Positions 8,586 through 17,719 of a stretch of DNA of 45,912 bases are shown one piece after another. Under the pieces are notes generated by a model. That model was not told where the DNA came from. It saw only the letters and a program-made list of their open reading frames with translations, and did not search any database. Origin of the DNA: Pedobacter sp. V48 (lineage in GTDB: Bacteria > Bacteroidota > Bacteroidia > Sphingobacteriales > Sphingobacteriaceae). Location of the stretch: NCBI RefSeq assembly GCF_000523515.1, contig NZ_AWRU01000032.1:281237-327148 (forward strand). The letters are read 5' to 3'. Both the position numbers and the translations under genes were made by a program. How positions within the stretch are numbered: position 1 is the stretch's first letter; the number at the start of each line of letters is the position of its first letter.

Positions 8586-9548
8586 ATGCAGTTTGAAAAT
8601 GATATAAAGGCAGTAGATGCATTGCATCAGGCTTATAATAACATTAGAACCGAAATAGGGAAAGTTGTTATAGGTCAGGAAGAGGTGGTAAAATCTGTTT
8701 TGATTTCCATCTTCAGTAATGGTCATTGCTTACTGGTTGGCGTTCCAGGGCTTGCCAAAACATTGCTCGTTCAAACTGTTGCTGATGTAATGGATCTTAA
8801 CTTTAACAGGATTCAATTTACTCCAGATCTAATGCCAAGCGATATTATTGGCGCGGAGATATTAGGCGAAGACAGAAACTTTAAATTCATAACCGGGCCT
8901 GTATTTTCAAATATAGTTCTTGCAGACGAAATCAATAGAACGCCGCCAAAAACTCAGGCAGCTCTTCTTGAGGCAATGCAAGAGAAGGCTGTCACAGCAG
9001 CCGGGCAAAGGCATGTATTACCAAATCCATTCTTTGTATTGGCTACTCAGAACCCTATTGAGCAAGAAGGCACCTATCCTTTACCTGAGGCTCAATTGGA
9101 CCGATTCATGTTCAATGTTCTACTTAGCTATCCTACATTCGCTGATGAGCTTACAATAGTAAAGAATACGACCAGCAACAATGACATTAAGCTTAAAAAG
9201 ATAATAGATGCCAAACAGATTCAGTATTTCCAAAAATTGGTGAGAAATATTCCTGTTGCGGACAATGTAATTGAATACGCCGTAAAGCTGGCAAGCAAAA
9301 CCCGTCCTCATACAGCCTTGGCTACTGAGGATATTAATAAATACATAAGCTGGGGTGCAGGTCCAAGGGCCTCACAATTCCTTGTTATTGGAGCAAAATG
9401 CCATGCCGCTATATCAGGGAAGTATTCACCGGATATTGAGGATGTTCAGGCCGTTGCAGAAGCAATTTTACGACATCGCATTGTACGCAATTATAGAGCA
9501 GAGGCCGAAGGATTATCAATTGAACAGGTCATTAAAAACCTGTTTTAG
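8586..9548 (+). CDS. MoxR-family AAA+ ATPase
   Basis: 320-residue cytosolic AAA+ ATPase. Walker A is GVPGLAKT (residues 52-59), Walker B is VLADEINR (about 111-118), followed by the MoxR block TPPKTQAALLEAMQE. Sensor 1 is ATQNPIEQEGTYPLPEAQLDRF, and the lid domain contains WGAGPRASQ. MoxR proteins act as chaperones in maturation of metal-containing or VWA-domain proteins and in envelope stress. No VWA (DUF58) partner follows here, which is unusual, since the next gene is convergent with a one-base gap. Five bases after surA indicates one operon, so a link with envelope protein quality control is a fair inference. Confidence 0.93.
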   Translation: MQFENDIKAVDALHQAYNNIRTEIGKVVIGQEEVVKSVLISIFSNGHCLLVGVPGLAKTLLVQTVADVMDLNFNRIQFTPDLMPSDIIGAEILGEDRNFKFITGPVFSNIVLADEINRTPPKTQAALLEAMQEKAVTAAGQRHVLPNPFFVLATQNPIEQEGTYPLPEAQLDRFMFNVLLSYPTFADELTIVKNTTSNNDIKLKKIIDAKQIQYFQKLVRNIPVADNVIEYAVKLASKTRPHTALATEDINKYISWGAGPRASQFLVIGAKCHAAISGKYSPDIEDVQAVAEAILRHRIVRNYRAEAEGLSIEQVIKNLF

Positions 9549-9549
9549 G

Positions 9550-10434
9550 TTAATTGTCCTCCAATACCTTTTTATAAATATTTGGGTAATCGGTAACAAC
9601 CCCATCTACGCCCAATCCTATTAGGTATTTCATATCTTTAATTGAATTTACTGTCCATGGTATGATCTTAACGCCCGCCTCATGGCAGCGCCCTACCAGT
9701 CCCTTACCTACTAACACGGAATATGGACTATAAACAGTTGGCTTAAAGCCAAGATCTGCTATGTTTACCTCAAAGTCTATCTTTTCATCAATTAACAGAG
9801 CTGTTTTTATTTTGGGATAATTTTCGTGCAGGTACTGAAGTGTTCTGACATCAAAAGATTGTATGGTTACCCGTTTTGTTAGTCTCTTTTTGATCACTAT
9901 CTCCATAATCAGATCAACAAACTCCGCAGGTTCTGGATGGAACTCATTGTCCCCTTTGGGAATAGTTTTGGTCTCAATACTAAAATTAGGTTTTGGCAAT
10001 TTTTTCTTTTTAGCATAACTCTCTACAGAATCTATTGTCTCTTCCAACAGTGGTTTATAAGCTTCGAACTTTTCCTGATATGGGAATCTGCTATGGACCT
10101 TACTTCCAACATCAAACTTTTTGATATCAGCATAATCCATTTTATACATATTATAGCTCTTTTGATTTTTGAGGGTTATCGGTTTTCCATCAGGGCTAGT
10201 ACTAATTTCAAAATTAAAATAGGGCTCTTGAGAAAGTACTACCTTTTTATCTTTAGAAATCACCACATTCATATTTAGGGTATTAACTCCCAGGTCCAAT
10301 GCCCTTAACATACCAGGGATTGTATTTTCGGGCATTATTCCCCGTGCTCCGCGGTTACCTTGCAGATCGAATTTCTGCGCAATTGTTTGAAGAGTGGTAA
10401 TTAGTATTGCTACTGTTAGTATAATTTTTCTCAT
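9550..10434 (-). CDS. GDPD-like periplasmic protein, predicted catalytically inactive
   Basis: 294 residues with a signal peptide (MRKIILTVAILITTLQTIAQ) and a glycerophosphodiester phosphodiesterase TIM barrel. The family frame is unmistakable: QGNRGARGIMPENTIPGM, NTLNMNVVISKDKKVVLSQE, FSIETK, VTIQSFDVRTLQYL, VIPWTVNS, LGVDGVVTDYP. However, the four key positions are altered. The catalytic His of HRG is Asn27, the metal ligands of E-x-D are Asn54 and Asn56, and the second His is Gln69. Only Glu154 of the IExK motif remains. Every change is to an amide residue, and the reading frame is intact. This suggests a pseudoenzyme that binds rather than cleaves, rather than a decaying gene. The start ATG is the only one preceding the signal peptide. 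Confidence 0.85.
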   Translation of the reverse strand: MRKIILTVAILITTLQTIAQKFDLQGNRGARGIMPENTIPGMLRALDLGVNTLNMNVVISKDKKVVLSQEPYFNFEISTSPDGKPITLKNQKSYNMYKMDYADIKKFDVGSKVHSRFPYQEKFEAYKPLLEETIDSVESYAKKKKLPKPNFSIETKTIPKGDNEFHPEPAEFVDLIMEIVIKKRLTKRVTIQSFDVRTLQYLHENYPKIKTALLIDEKIDFEVNIADLGFKPTVYSPYSVLVGKGLVGRCHEAGVKIIPWTVNSIKDMKYLIGLGVDGVVTDYPNIYKKVLEDN

Positions 10435-10453
10435 TTGCTTTACTGTATAAAAG

Positions 10454-10490
10454 AAAGGGCTTCTTAAATCAACTCTTTAAGAAACCCTTT
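10454..10490 (-). terminator. Terminator downstream of the NTF2-like gene
   Basis: A long hairpin: arms 10454-10468 and 10476-10490 pair over 14 of 15 positions (one C/A mismatch) around a 7-base loop. Read on the minus strand it is followed by a T-rich run (TTTCTTTT). It lies 49 bases after the stop of the gene ending at 10539, and just before the start of the GDPD-like gene, separating the two transcripts. Confidence 0.7.
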
Positions 10491-10538
10491 CATGATAAAT
10501 ATGATTTATAAAATAACGCTTTCTCTTGCTACATGTTG

Positions 10539-11396
10539 TTAACGCTCTGCGGGTGCAAATACCATAGCAATTAGGTTCCAGTTAAAATCAGCCTGACGCT
10601 CATAAATAAACACATAGTTGAAACTCTCTCTTAGATCAGCTTTATAATCTACTGTTGCAACCCCATACGTATAAGCCAGGTCCCCACCATCGGCTTTATC
10701 CACCTTGGTAGTCTTCAAAAACACCTTACTCATCATGCTATTTAAAAATGCAATTGCTTTATCCTTACCAAGAATAGGCTCATAACCTGGAAACAATACT
10801 CTTGCATCCGGGTTTAAAAATCCTGCAAAAGCCGATACTCCATAAGATTTAAGTGTAGCATTTAAAGTCTTTTCTGTAGTAGCTATTATATTGGCTCCCG
10901 TTGCACGTTCCTTATCATTTAAAAACTTAGGTTTATGGAAATCTTTTGGTTCCACAAACTCTTCTTTCACTTTATTTAAGGGTTTATTGTGAGTTGTACC
11001 CAAATCTAAAGCAAGTTCCCATTTACCGTTAACAGCCTTCCATACAGAAAGGTACTGTCCGTATTGAGTTTCTTTTCCTGCTAAGGTAAAAGGTCCGGTA
11101 GTAAATCCCCAGTCTCCACTTCTTGATACTTTTGCATATACAGGTGTCCAACTTAAGTCTTTAGTATCATCCTCAGTCGCGTAAAATGTTTTGGCGTTTA
11201 CAGGGTTCGGCCTGAAGACTAAGCCATCTGCTGCCGAATAGGTAGTAAAGGCAGTTTTGGCGCCATTTTTTGCCAGGTTCGTGGCAAAATCTTTCTCTGC
11301 TTTAACAAGTGATTTAGTGCTTCCATCTGATTTTTGAGCGTAAGCACCAATCGTCATGGATGCAACAGCAATTGTATAAAGAAATTTATTCATCAT
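10539..11396 (-). CDS. Secreted tandem NTF2-like (SnoaL/DUF4440-type) protein
   Basis: 285 residues with a signal peptide (MMNKFLYTIAVASMTIGAYAQ). The mature part seems to hold two copies of an NTF2-like cone fold. The first runs about 28-145 (SLVKAEKDFATNLAKNGAKT...GDWGFTTGPFTL...YLSVWKAVNGKWELALDLG). The second runs about 170-283 (ATTEKTLNATLKSYGVSAFAGF...VLFPGYEPILGKDKAIAFL...FNYVFIYERQADFNWNLIAMVF). This family includes DUF4440 and SnoaL proteins of varied function, and no catalytic residues can be assigned here. Located between cysS and the GDPD-like gene with its own terminator, so probably monocistronic. Confidence 0.75.
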   Translation of the reverse strand: MMNKFLYTIAVASMTIGAYAQKSDGSTKSLVKAEKDFATNLAKNGAKTAFTTYSAADGLVFRPNPVNAKTFYATEDDTKDLSWTPVYAKVSRSGDWGFTTGPFTLAGKETQYGQYLSVWKAVNGKWELALDLGTTHNKPLNKVKEEFVEPKDFHKPKFLNDKERATGANIIATTEKTLNATLKSYGVSAFAGFLNPDARVLFPGYEPILGKDKAIAFLNSMMSKVFLKTTKVDKADGGDLAYTYGVATVDYKADLRESFNYVFIYERQADFNWNLIAMVFAPAER

Positions 11397-11474
11397 CGTT
11401 TTTAAATAGTTTCTGTGCTAAGATAAGGGTTGAGTAATTTTTTCCTTCAAAAAGTAATTAACAATTAAACAAAA

Positions 11475-12935
11475 TTAGATTTTATTCCACGTTGTTCCAT
11501 CTTTACTGTCTTTCAGTTGGATACCCATGCTTTGTAAACCCAATCGTATCTTGTCTGATGTAGCATAATCTTTATTCTCCTTAGCCCCTTTTCTTATGTC
11601 AATAACGAGATCAAGAACTGAGTTCAATTCAGTGTTTGAAGTCTCTTCGTCCTTCAATCCAAAAACATCAAAAACGAAATCATTCATGAGTTTTTTTAGT
11701 TTTTCCAGCTCAACCTCAGATATGTTGCCTTTTCCATCATGAACGGTATTAATAATACGTACTGCTTCAAATAATTCCGCAATAACAACCGGACTATTAA
11801 AATCATCGTTCATTGCTTTAACGCAATTGTTGAATATTGGTTCTATCTCAAAATCACTATTTGCTGAAGGAGTTAACTTCTCTAATAAATTCACTGCATT
11901 CATCAATCTTCTGAAACCCTTTTCAGAAGCATCCAAAGCTTCATTGGAAAAATCTAAAGTACTTCTGTAATGTGCCTGAAGGATGAAAAATTTAACCGTC
12001 ATTGGGCTAAATCCTCTTTCAAGTAAAGGATGGCTTCCTGTGAACAGCTCCCCAGGTAAAAATCCATTGCCCGCACTTTTAGACATGCGTGTACCATTTA
12101 CAGTAAGCATATTAGTGTGCATCCAATATTTTGCAGGTTGCTTATGACTGCACGCCTCCGATTGTGCAATTTCATTGGTATGATGAGTAGCTGCAAGGTC
12201 CATACCTCCACCATGAATATCAAATTCATCTCCTAGGTACTTCGCACTCATAGCCGAACATTCTATATGCCAGCCCGGAAAACCAACACCCCATGGGGAT
12301 GCCCAACGCATAATCGTTTCGGGTTTAGCTTTAATCCATAATGCAAAATCTAACCTCCCATGCTTTTCGTCCTGCCCACCCAATTCTCTTGTGTTGGCAA
12401 GCATATCTTCCAGATTTCTGTTGGTTAATATGGTATAGTTATATTCCTCACTATATTTTTCTACATCGAAATAAACAGTCCCGTTTATCTCATAAGCATA
12501 GCCATTCTTTATGATCTCTTTAATCATTTCAATCTGCTCAATAATATGACCAGTTGCAGTAGGCTCTATACTTGGAGGTAGTGTATTAAACATCCTTAAT
12601 ACATCGTGGAAACCCAGGGTATATTTCTGAACAATTTCCATTGGTTCCAATTGTTCAAGCTTAGCTCTTTTAGCAAATTTATCATCCCCCTCATCTCTAT
12701 CTCCTTCCAAATGGCCAGCATCGGTAATATTCCGTACGTAGCGTACCTTATAACCGCTGTATTTCAAATATCTGAATATTAGGTCGAAAGATATAAAAGT
12801 GCGACAGTTCCCTAAATGAACGTCACTATAAACAGTAGGGCCGCAAACATACATTCCTACATTAGGGGCATTAAGGGGTTCAAAAAGTTCTTTCTTACGT
12901 GATAAGGTATTATAGAGCTGTAAGCCTGTATTCAT
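11475..12935 (-). CDS. cysS: Cysteinyl-tRNA synthetase
   Basis: Charges tRNA-Cys with cysteine. Class I synthetase: the HIGH-type motif is HLGN (residues 40-43) within YVCGPTVYSDVHLGNCRTF, and the KMSKS motif is RMSKS (283-287). Zinc ligands of the family are visible: Cys31, Cys226 (GWHIECSAM), His251 (THHTNE) and Glu255. The C-terminal region carries the DALR-like helical domain. The length of 486 residues is normal. Its own leaderless-type promoter sits inside the end of the upstream phosphatase gene, so it can be expressed separately from the mutL run. Confidence 0.97.
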   Translation of the reverse strand: MNTGLQLYNTLSRKKELFEPLNAPNVGMYVCGPTVYSDVHLGNCRTFISFDLIFRYLKYSGYKVRYVRNITDAGHLEGDRDEGDDKFAKRAKLEQLEPMEIVQKYTLGFHDVLRMFNTLPPSIEPTATGHIIEQIEMIKEIIKNGYAYEINGTVYFDVEKYSEEYNYTILTNRNLEDMLANTRELGGQDEKHGRLDFALWIKAKPETIMRWASPWGVGFPGWHIECSAMSAKYLGDEFDIHGGGMDLAATHHTNEIAQSEACSHKQPAKYWMHTNMLTVNGTRMSKSAGNGFLPGELFTGSHPLLERGFSPMTVKFFILQAHYRSTLDFSNEALDASEKGFRRLMNAVNLLEKLTPSANSDFEIEPIFNNCVKAMNDDFNSPVVIAELFEAVRIINTVHDGKGNISEVELEKLKKLMNDFVFDVFGLKDEETSNTELNSVLDLVIDIRKGAKENKDYATSDKIRLGLQSMGIQLKDSKDGTTWNKI

Positions 12936-12939
12936 TTTG

Positions 12940-12971
12940 CAAATGTAAAAATTTTAGGGGTTTAATCTCAA
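12940..12971 (-). promoter_or_regulatory. Promoter of cysS (leaderless geometry)
   Basis: On the minus strand TTG (12971-12969), 21 bases, then TACATTTG (12947-12940), a full TAnnTTTG match, then 4 bases (CAAA) and the cysS ATG. Part of the promoter lies within the last codons of the upstream gene. The layout predicts transcription starting at the A of ATG. Confidence 0.6.
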
Positions 12972-14066
12972 ATCGCTACGAACGGGAAAATGATCAGATA
13001 ACTTAGCATCAATAATGCGGTAATTGATCACTTTAATATCTTTAGTTGTAGCAATATAGTCAATTTGAAAATTAGGAAATTTACCGTTATAAGTTCTTCC
13101 AAGGCCAGTACCTTGTTCTTTAAAGGTGTTATTTAATGATTTCGTAAGTTGCGTTACTGCATAAGATGCTGGGGTATCATTAAAATCACCTGCAATTAAG
13201 AAGGGGGTTTTACATGTTTCCATATGATCTTTCATAATATCAACCTGTCCGCTTCTCTTAACAAAAGCATTTTTAAGAAGTGTTAAAATCCGTTTCGAAG
13301 GCACAAGATCCGCGTCCATCTTTTGAGTAACCTTATCTATATAACTATAATCCTGCTTATCGAATGAAATGGACTGTAAGTGTACATTGTAAACCCGCAG
13401 TTTTTGCTTTTTAATCATTATATCAACAAAAATACTGGCATTGCCTCCAAAATTCTCTCCGAATACAATTATGCCTTTATCCTTTATAGGATATTTTGAA
13501 AATATAGCTAAACCGGTCGCCTCGTAATCGTTCGCTGAAGAAGGCACAAAGTAATAGTATGGGGTTTTTAATATTCTTTTTAGGCTATCAGTGATATCAT
13601 AAGGACCTTTACGACGGGTAAAATATTCCTGAAAGCAAATAATGTCTGGATTTTCATTTCTTATAAGTTCCAGCATCTGTTGTTTCACCGATTCAATATT
13701 ATCTAACCCATAAGGTTTAAAGCTATGAACATTATAGGTCATCATCCTTACATGCTCAGGTTTGTCTTTGGCTTGTTCACCTGATTTACCAAAGATCCCA
13801 ATTGTTGCGGTTAAAGCCCCCCACCCTACAAAAATCAATACAATTGTTCCAATCGCAAAGGTCCATCGCTTTCTGATACACCACCAAACTATCATGAAAA
13901 TATTGAAAAGAAGAATAAAAGGATATGCCAAACCAAAGAAAGGAATGTATTTATATTCACGCGGATCAAATCTACCCGCTAAAAAACCAAGCACTAAGGT
14001 AATTGCCAAAACAACAGCTGCCAGGCGAACTACTTTATCAATAAATGTTGGTTTATTTTTCTTCAT
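12954..14066 (-). CDS. Membrane-anchored endonuclease/exonuclease/phosphatase (EEP) family protein
   Basis: 370 residues. Three hydrophobic segments lie within about residues 10-90 (VVRLAAVVLAITLVLGFLAG; YPFILLFNIFMIVWWCI; FAIGTIVLIFVGWGAL). They are followed by an EEP (DNase I-like) domain with the expected motifs: RMMTYNVHSF, NPDIICFQEYF, LAIFSKYPI, LRVYNVHLQS, LIAGDFNDTP and SDHFPVRSDL. The catalytic Asn, Glu, Asp/His pairs are therefore present. Substrates in this large family range from DNA to phospholipids and cannot be told from sequence; the membrane anchor places the domain at the inner membrane. It is 33 bases after the second rhomboid gene in the mutL run. Confidence 0.85.
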   Translation of the reverse strand: MKKNKPTFIDKVVRLAAVVLAITLVLGFLAGRFDPREYKYIPFFGLAYPFILLFNIFMIVWWCIRKRWTFAIGTIVLIFVGWGALTATIGIFGKSGEQAKDKPEHVRMMTYNVHSFKPYGLDNIESVKQQMLELIRNENPDIICFQEYFTRRKGPYDITDSLKRILKTPYYYFVPSSANDYEATGLAIFSKYPIKDKGIIVFGENFGGNASIFVDIMIKKQKLRVYNVHLQSISFDKQDYSYIDKVTQKMDADLVPSKRILTLLKNAFVKRSGQVDIMKDHMETCKTPFLIAGDFNDTPASYAVTQLTKSLNNTFKEQGTGLGRTYNGKFPNFQIDYIATTKDIKVINYRIIDAKLSDHFPVRSDLRLNP

Positions 14067-14099
14067 TAATCTATACCCTTACCTCTTCTATACGCCCTT

Positions 14100-14960
14100 T
14101 TAATGTTTACTGGCTTTAAATAAAGTTTCCTTTTCTTCTTTTGTTAATTTATCATATCCCGACTTCGAAATTTTATCTAAAATCGAATCTATTTCTCTTT
14201 GATCAACCGATGATTCTTTTTTCTTAACAGATGGTTTAGCTCCATTATTTTTAACCACTCTTAACTTAGGTTTTTTCTTAAAGAGATTACTCCAATCTGT
14301 GCCGTTCTGAAGCACCTTAATATAGGTAAAACCTATAATCGCTCCTCCAATATGAGCAAAACTGCCGCCTGCATTCGCAGAAGTAGTTCCTATTAAATCT
14401 AACACGATGTATGCTATTGCCAGGTATTTCAATTTAACATCGCCAAATAACAACAACCTGATGCTATAATCAGGCACTAGCGTAGCTGTTGCCACAATAA
14501 TAGCCATAACCGCTGCTGATGACCCAATTATAACCTGTCCGGAAATCCCACTAATAAATACTGGAAAGATGTTAAAAGCCAATGTAAACAATATAGCACC
14601 GGCAAAACCACCTGCTAAATACACAAAATGGAATTGACGAGGTTTCAGGAAATCCAAAAAGATTCTGCCAACCCAATACAACCACAACATGTTAAATAAC
14701 AAATGGAGAAAACCTCCGTGAAAAAACTGATAGGTAAGGATAGTATAAAACCTTACAGGGAGCTTTGCTAATGAAGCTGGAAAACCAAAATACTCTCCTA
14801 TTATTGCATCGAAATTAACGCCATTCCCCGAAAGAAAAAATGGCACATTTATGATCGCTACAACTACAAAAACAAACGTATTTATACCTATATATAAATA
14901 CGAGGGATTGCCTGAGTGAAATACTTTGTTCTTTAAGTCCTGAAATACACTGTTATTCAT
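14100..14960 (-). CDS. Rhomboid-family intramembrane serine protease (second of a pair)
   Basis: 286 residues with about six membrane segments. The rhomboid signature FLHLLFNMLWLYWVGRI is at about 84-100. The serine motif is IGSSAAVMA (nucleophile Ser148; the usual final Gly of GxSG is Ala149) and the catalytic His is His203 in AHIGGAIIGF. A soluble, Lys-rich C-terminal tail of about 70 residues (KKPKLRVVKNNGAKPSVKKK and onward) has no counterpart in its neighbour. It cleaves substrates within the inner membrane; the substrates are unknown. The start overlaps the previous rhomboid gene by 8 bases. Confidence 0.9.
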   Translation of the reverse strand: MNNSVFQDLKNKVFHSGNPSYLYIGINTFVFVVVAIINVPFFLSGNGVNFDAIIGEYFGFPASLAKLPVRFYTILTYQFFHGGFLHLLFNMLWLYWVGRIFLDFLKPRQFHFVYLAGGFAGAILFTLAFNIFPVFISGISGQVIIGSSAAVMAIIVATATLVPDYSIRLLLFGDVKLKYLAIAYIVLDLIGTTSANAGGSFAHIGGAIIGFTYIKVLQNGTDWSNLFKKKPKLRVVKNNGAKPSVKKKESSVDQREIDSILDKISKSGYDKLTKEEKETLFKASKH

Positions 14961-15678
14961 AATATCTATAGAATCTATTATTGTCCTTATCTTTCCAAAG
15001 CTTAACTAAAATAAAGCCAATTAATGCCCCCCCCAAGTGAGCATAATGCGCAACTGAATCTCCTTGAACTCTTGCTACTCCCATACTTAGTTCAAAAAGA
15101 ATATATACAGGGATAATGAACTTTGCTTTTATCGGAACTGGGATAAACAGAATATACAATTCTGTATTTGGGTAGAGCATACCAAAAGCTACCAGCAGAC
15201 CAAATACCGCTCCAGAAGCACCAAGCATTGGTCCATTGTATATGCCTATAAGAGTTTGAACTTGTGCTTCGGTAAGATTCTGCAAGTGATAAAGCGCCTG
15301 ACCTGGCATTGCTGTCCCTGCAATCTGATATACCTCAAATGCCTGTACAGCCCATTGAAGCGCCAATGCCCCGAGACCGGTTATCAAATAAAAATTAAGA
15401 AAACGCTTAGCTCCCCATCTTGATTCTAATACTCCTCCAAACATGTATAAAGCAAACATGTTAAAGAAAATATGCATGAATGTCCCGGGACTATGCATAA
15501 ACATATAAGTAATCGGCTGCCAGATTTTAAAAAATGGAGAATCGAAATAAAATACAGAAAGCTTTTCTACTAGTAAATAACCACCCTGACTATCTTTAAA
15601 CATAAAAGTTGCAGCAAAGAAAATTACATTGATAATCAACAGGTTCTTTACAACAGGTGGTATATGGATGTTATTCAT
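14953..15678 (-). CDS. Rhomboid-family intramembrane serine protease (first of a pair)
   Basis: 241 residues with about six membrane segments. Signature FMHIFFNMFALYMFGGVLES at about 67-86, catalytic Ser155 in GASGAVFG, catalytic His214 in YAHLGGALIGF. The catalytic dyad is complete and the length matches short bacterial rhomboids. An unusual 40-residue loop lies between the third and fourth membrane segments (YQIAGTAMPGQALYHLQNLT and onward). It starts 6 bases after mutL and overlaps the next rhomboid, so three genes at least are co-transcribed. The tandem pair next to mutL recurs in Bacteroidota, as far as I recall. Confidence 0.93.
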   Translation of the reverse strand: MNNIHIPPVVKNLLIINVIFFAATFMFKDSQGGYLLVEKLSVFYFDSPFFKIWQPITYMFMHSPGTFMHIFFNMFALYMFGGVLESRWGAKRFLNFYLITGLGALALQWAVQAFEVYQIAGTAMPGQALYHLQNLTEAQVQTLIGIYNGPMLGASGAVFGLLVAFGMLYPNTELYILFIPVPIKAKFIIPVYILFELSMGVARVQGDSVAHYAHLGGALIGFILVKLWKDKDNNRFYRYYE

Positions 15679-15684
15679 TCTTTA

Positions 15685-17571
15685 TTATTTATCAAATTTT
15701 TTATCAAGTTCTGTTAGCCCAATTGTTTGAATAACCGGCTTTCCACTTATGCTAAAGTTAGGAGTTTTACACGCAAAAAGCTGCTCAATAAGCATATTCA
15801 TTTCTACTTGTCCTAATACTGTCCCACTTTTAATAGCACTGTTTCTAGCCATACTTCTGGCCAATGCATCTCTTTTATCCAGCTTCAATTCCTGTTGCGA
15901 ATTTTTGAACCCTTCTATCAGATGTTCAAATAACTGAGTTTCATTTATATTACTACTTCCAAGATCAACAGGAATCCCTTCAATAACTAACGTATTTTTA
16001 CCAAATTCTCTTACCTCAAAACCCAAACTTTTTATGTCATCAAGTAAACTCTTTGCCAACTCATAATCGTTAGGACTTAAAGTAACCGTTTGCGGGAATA
16101 AGCTTTGTTGTGATGCTCCTTTTCTATCTTCAAGATGCAAAATAAAACGTTCATACAAAACCCTTTCATGTGCCGACTGTTGATCTATTAACATAAGACC
16201 AGATTTAATCTGTGATATGATATAGCGGTTATGAAGCTGCATCAGTTGCTTCTGTACGGGAACAAGTTGATCATCGCCTTCATTACCAGGCAGATCGAGA
16301 GATGACTGATGAGCAGGATTATGATTTGCGATTTCATAAAGAGAGCCCCAATTTTTTGTACTTGTCGGCGTTTTACCACCTCCCGATCCGTAGCTTTTAG
16401 GAAAACTTGCATAAGAAGAATCCTGGCTATAGGATGAATCTCTTGCTGCCGGTTTATCTGCCGCAAAAGGGTTAAAATCTGGATTAAAGCTAATGCTCGG
16501 TGGTACTATCTCTTCGGGTGCTTTATGGGTTATCATACTGCTAAACCCGGTTTCCTGATCAAAATCAATGGTTGGGCTAATATTAAACCGCCCTAATGAT
16601 CTTTTTACAGCAGAGTGCAGAATCGCATATATCGACTTTTCATCAAGGTATTTAATTTCTGTTTTTGTGGGGTGCACATTCACATCAATCTTTGAGGGAT
16701 CAATGTCAATAAATAACACATACAAAGGGAAGTTATCATCTGGCAACAATTCTTCGTAGGCCCTGTTTACTGCATGATTAAGGTAGGCATCCTTAATAAA
16801 CCTATTATTTACAAAAAAGAATTGCTCGCCACGTGTCTTTTTAGCAAACTCGGGTTTACCAATAAATCCTTTTAAGTTAATGATAGAGGTTTCCTCTTCA
16901 ACAGGAATTAAGCGTTCATTGTAATTATTACCAAATAAATGGACTATTCTCTGTTTTAAAGCAGAAGCTGGCAGTCTATAAATTTCAATGCCATCATGAT
17001 GAAGGCTAAAAGCAATACCAGGATTTGCCATCGCTACGCGCTGAAACTCGTCAATAATATGACGCATTTCTGCCGGATTACTTTTTAGGAAGTTTCTTCT
17101 GGCAGGTGTATTATAGAATAGGTTTTTTATACTGATGCTCGTTCCTTCAGGCGTAGCTACCGGCTCCTGCCTAATGAAAGTGGCCCCTTCAATCTCGATT
17201 AAAGTCCCTATTTCATCTTCATGCTTGCGGGTTTTCATTTCAACTTGGGCAATGGCAGCAATAGACGCCATTGCTTCCCCTCTGAAACCCATGGTCCTGA
17301 TCGCAAAAAGATCCTCGGCTTTACGTACTTTTGAGGTAGCGTGGCGCTCAAAGCACATACGGGCATCAGTAACGCTCATCCCACACCCGTTATCTATAAC
17401 TTGTATCAATGCCTTTCCGGCATCTTTAACAATCAATTGGATTTTATTAGCTCCCGCGTCTATAGCGTTCTCTAATAGCTCTTTTACTGCCGATGCCGGG
17501 CGCTGCACCACCTCTCCTGCTGCAATTTGATTGGCAACACTATCGGGTAAAAGTTTTATTATATCTGACAT
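15685..17571 (-). CDS. mutL: DNA mismatch repair protein MutL
   Basis: Links mismatch recognition by MutS to strand removal. The GHKL ATPase domain is complete: LPDSVANQIAAGEVVQRPAS, ELLENAIDAGA with catalytic Glu34, IDNGCGM (59-64) and TMGFRGEAMASIA (93-105). VNVHPTKTEI marks the end of the ATPase/transducer part. A disordered linker (about 340-435) leads to the C-terminal dimerisation domain. The endonuclease motif DQHA(x)2E(x)4E appears as DQQSAHERVLYE (463-474), with His replaced by Gln. The downstream metal motifs are also degenerate (MARNSAIKSG; FACKTPNFSISGKP), so nicking activity is uncertain. Length 628 is normal. Confidence 0.97.
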   Translation of the reverse strand: MSDIIKLLPDSVANQIAAGEVVQRPASAVKELLENAIDAGANKIQLIVKDAGKALIQVIDNGCGMSVTDARMCFERHATSKVRKAEDLFAIRTMGFRGEAMASIAAIAQVEMKTRKHEDEIGTLIEIEGATFIRQEPVATPEGTSISIKNLFYNTPARRNFLKSNPAEMRHIIDEFQRVAMANPGIAFSLHHDGIEIYRLPASALKQRIVHLFGNNYNERLIPVEEETSIINLKGFIGKPEFAKKTRGEQFFFVNNRFIKDAYLNHAVNRAYEELLPDDNFPLYVLFIDIDPSKIDVNVHPTKTEIKYLDEKSIYAILHSAVKRSLGRFNISPTIDFDQETGFSSMITHKAPEEIVPPSISFNPDFNPFAADKPAARDSSYSQDSSYASFPKSYGSGGGKTPTSTKNWGSLYEIANHNPAHQSSLDLPGNEGDDQLVPVQKQLMQLHNRYIISQIKSGLMLIDQQSAHERVLYERFILHLEDRKGASQQSLFPQTVTLSPNDYELAKSLLDDIKSLGFEVREFGKNTLVIEGIPVDLGSSNINETQLFEHLIEGFKNSQQELKLDKRDALARSMARNSAIKSGTVLGQVEMNMLIEQLFACKTPNFSISGKPVIQTIGLTELDKKFDK

Positions 17572-17719
17572 TTATATTCCTTGGTAAAGGTTGCTAATTT
17601 ATGCAAAATAAGCCTCATATCGGCTCTTCTTTTCAGATAATTGATGAGCATTCACCAGATATTACCATAAAATTACCATTATATTTACATCGCGATACGC
17701 GCATCAAAAAGTTAAAAAT

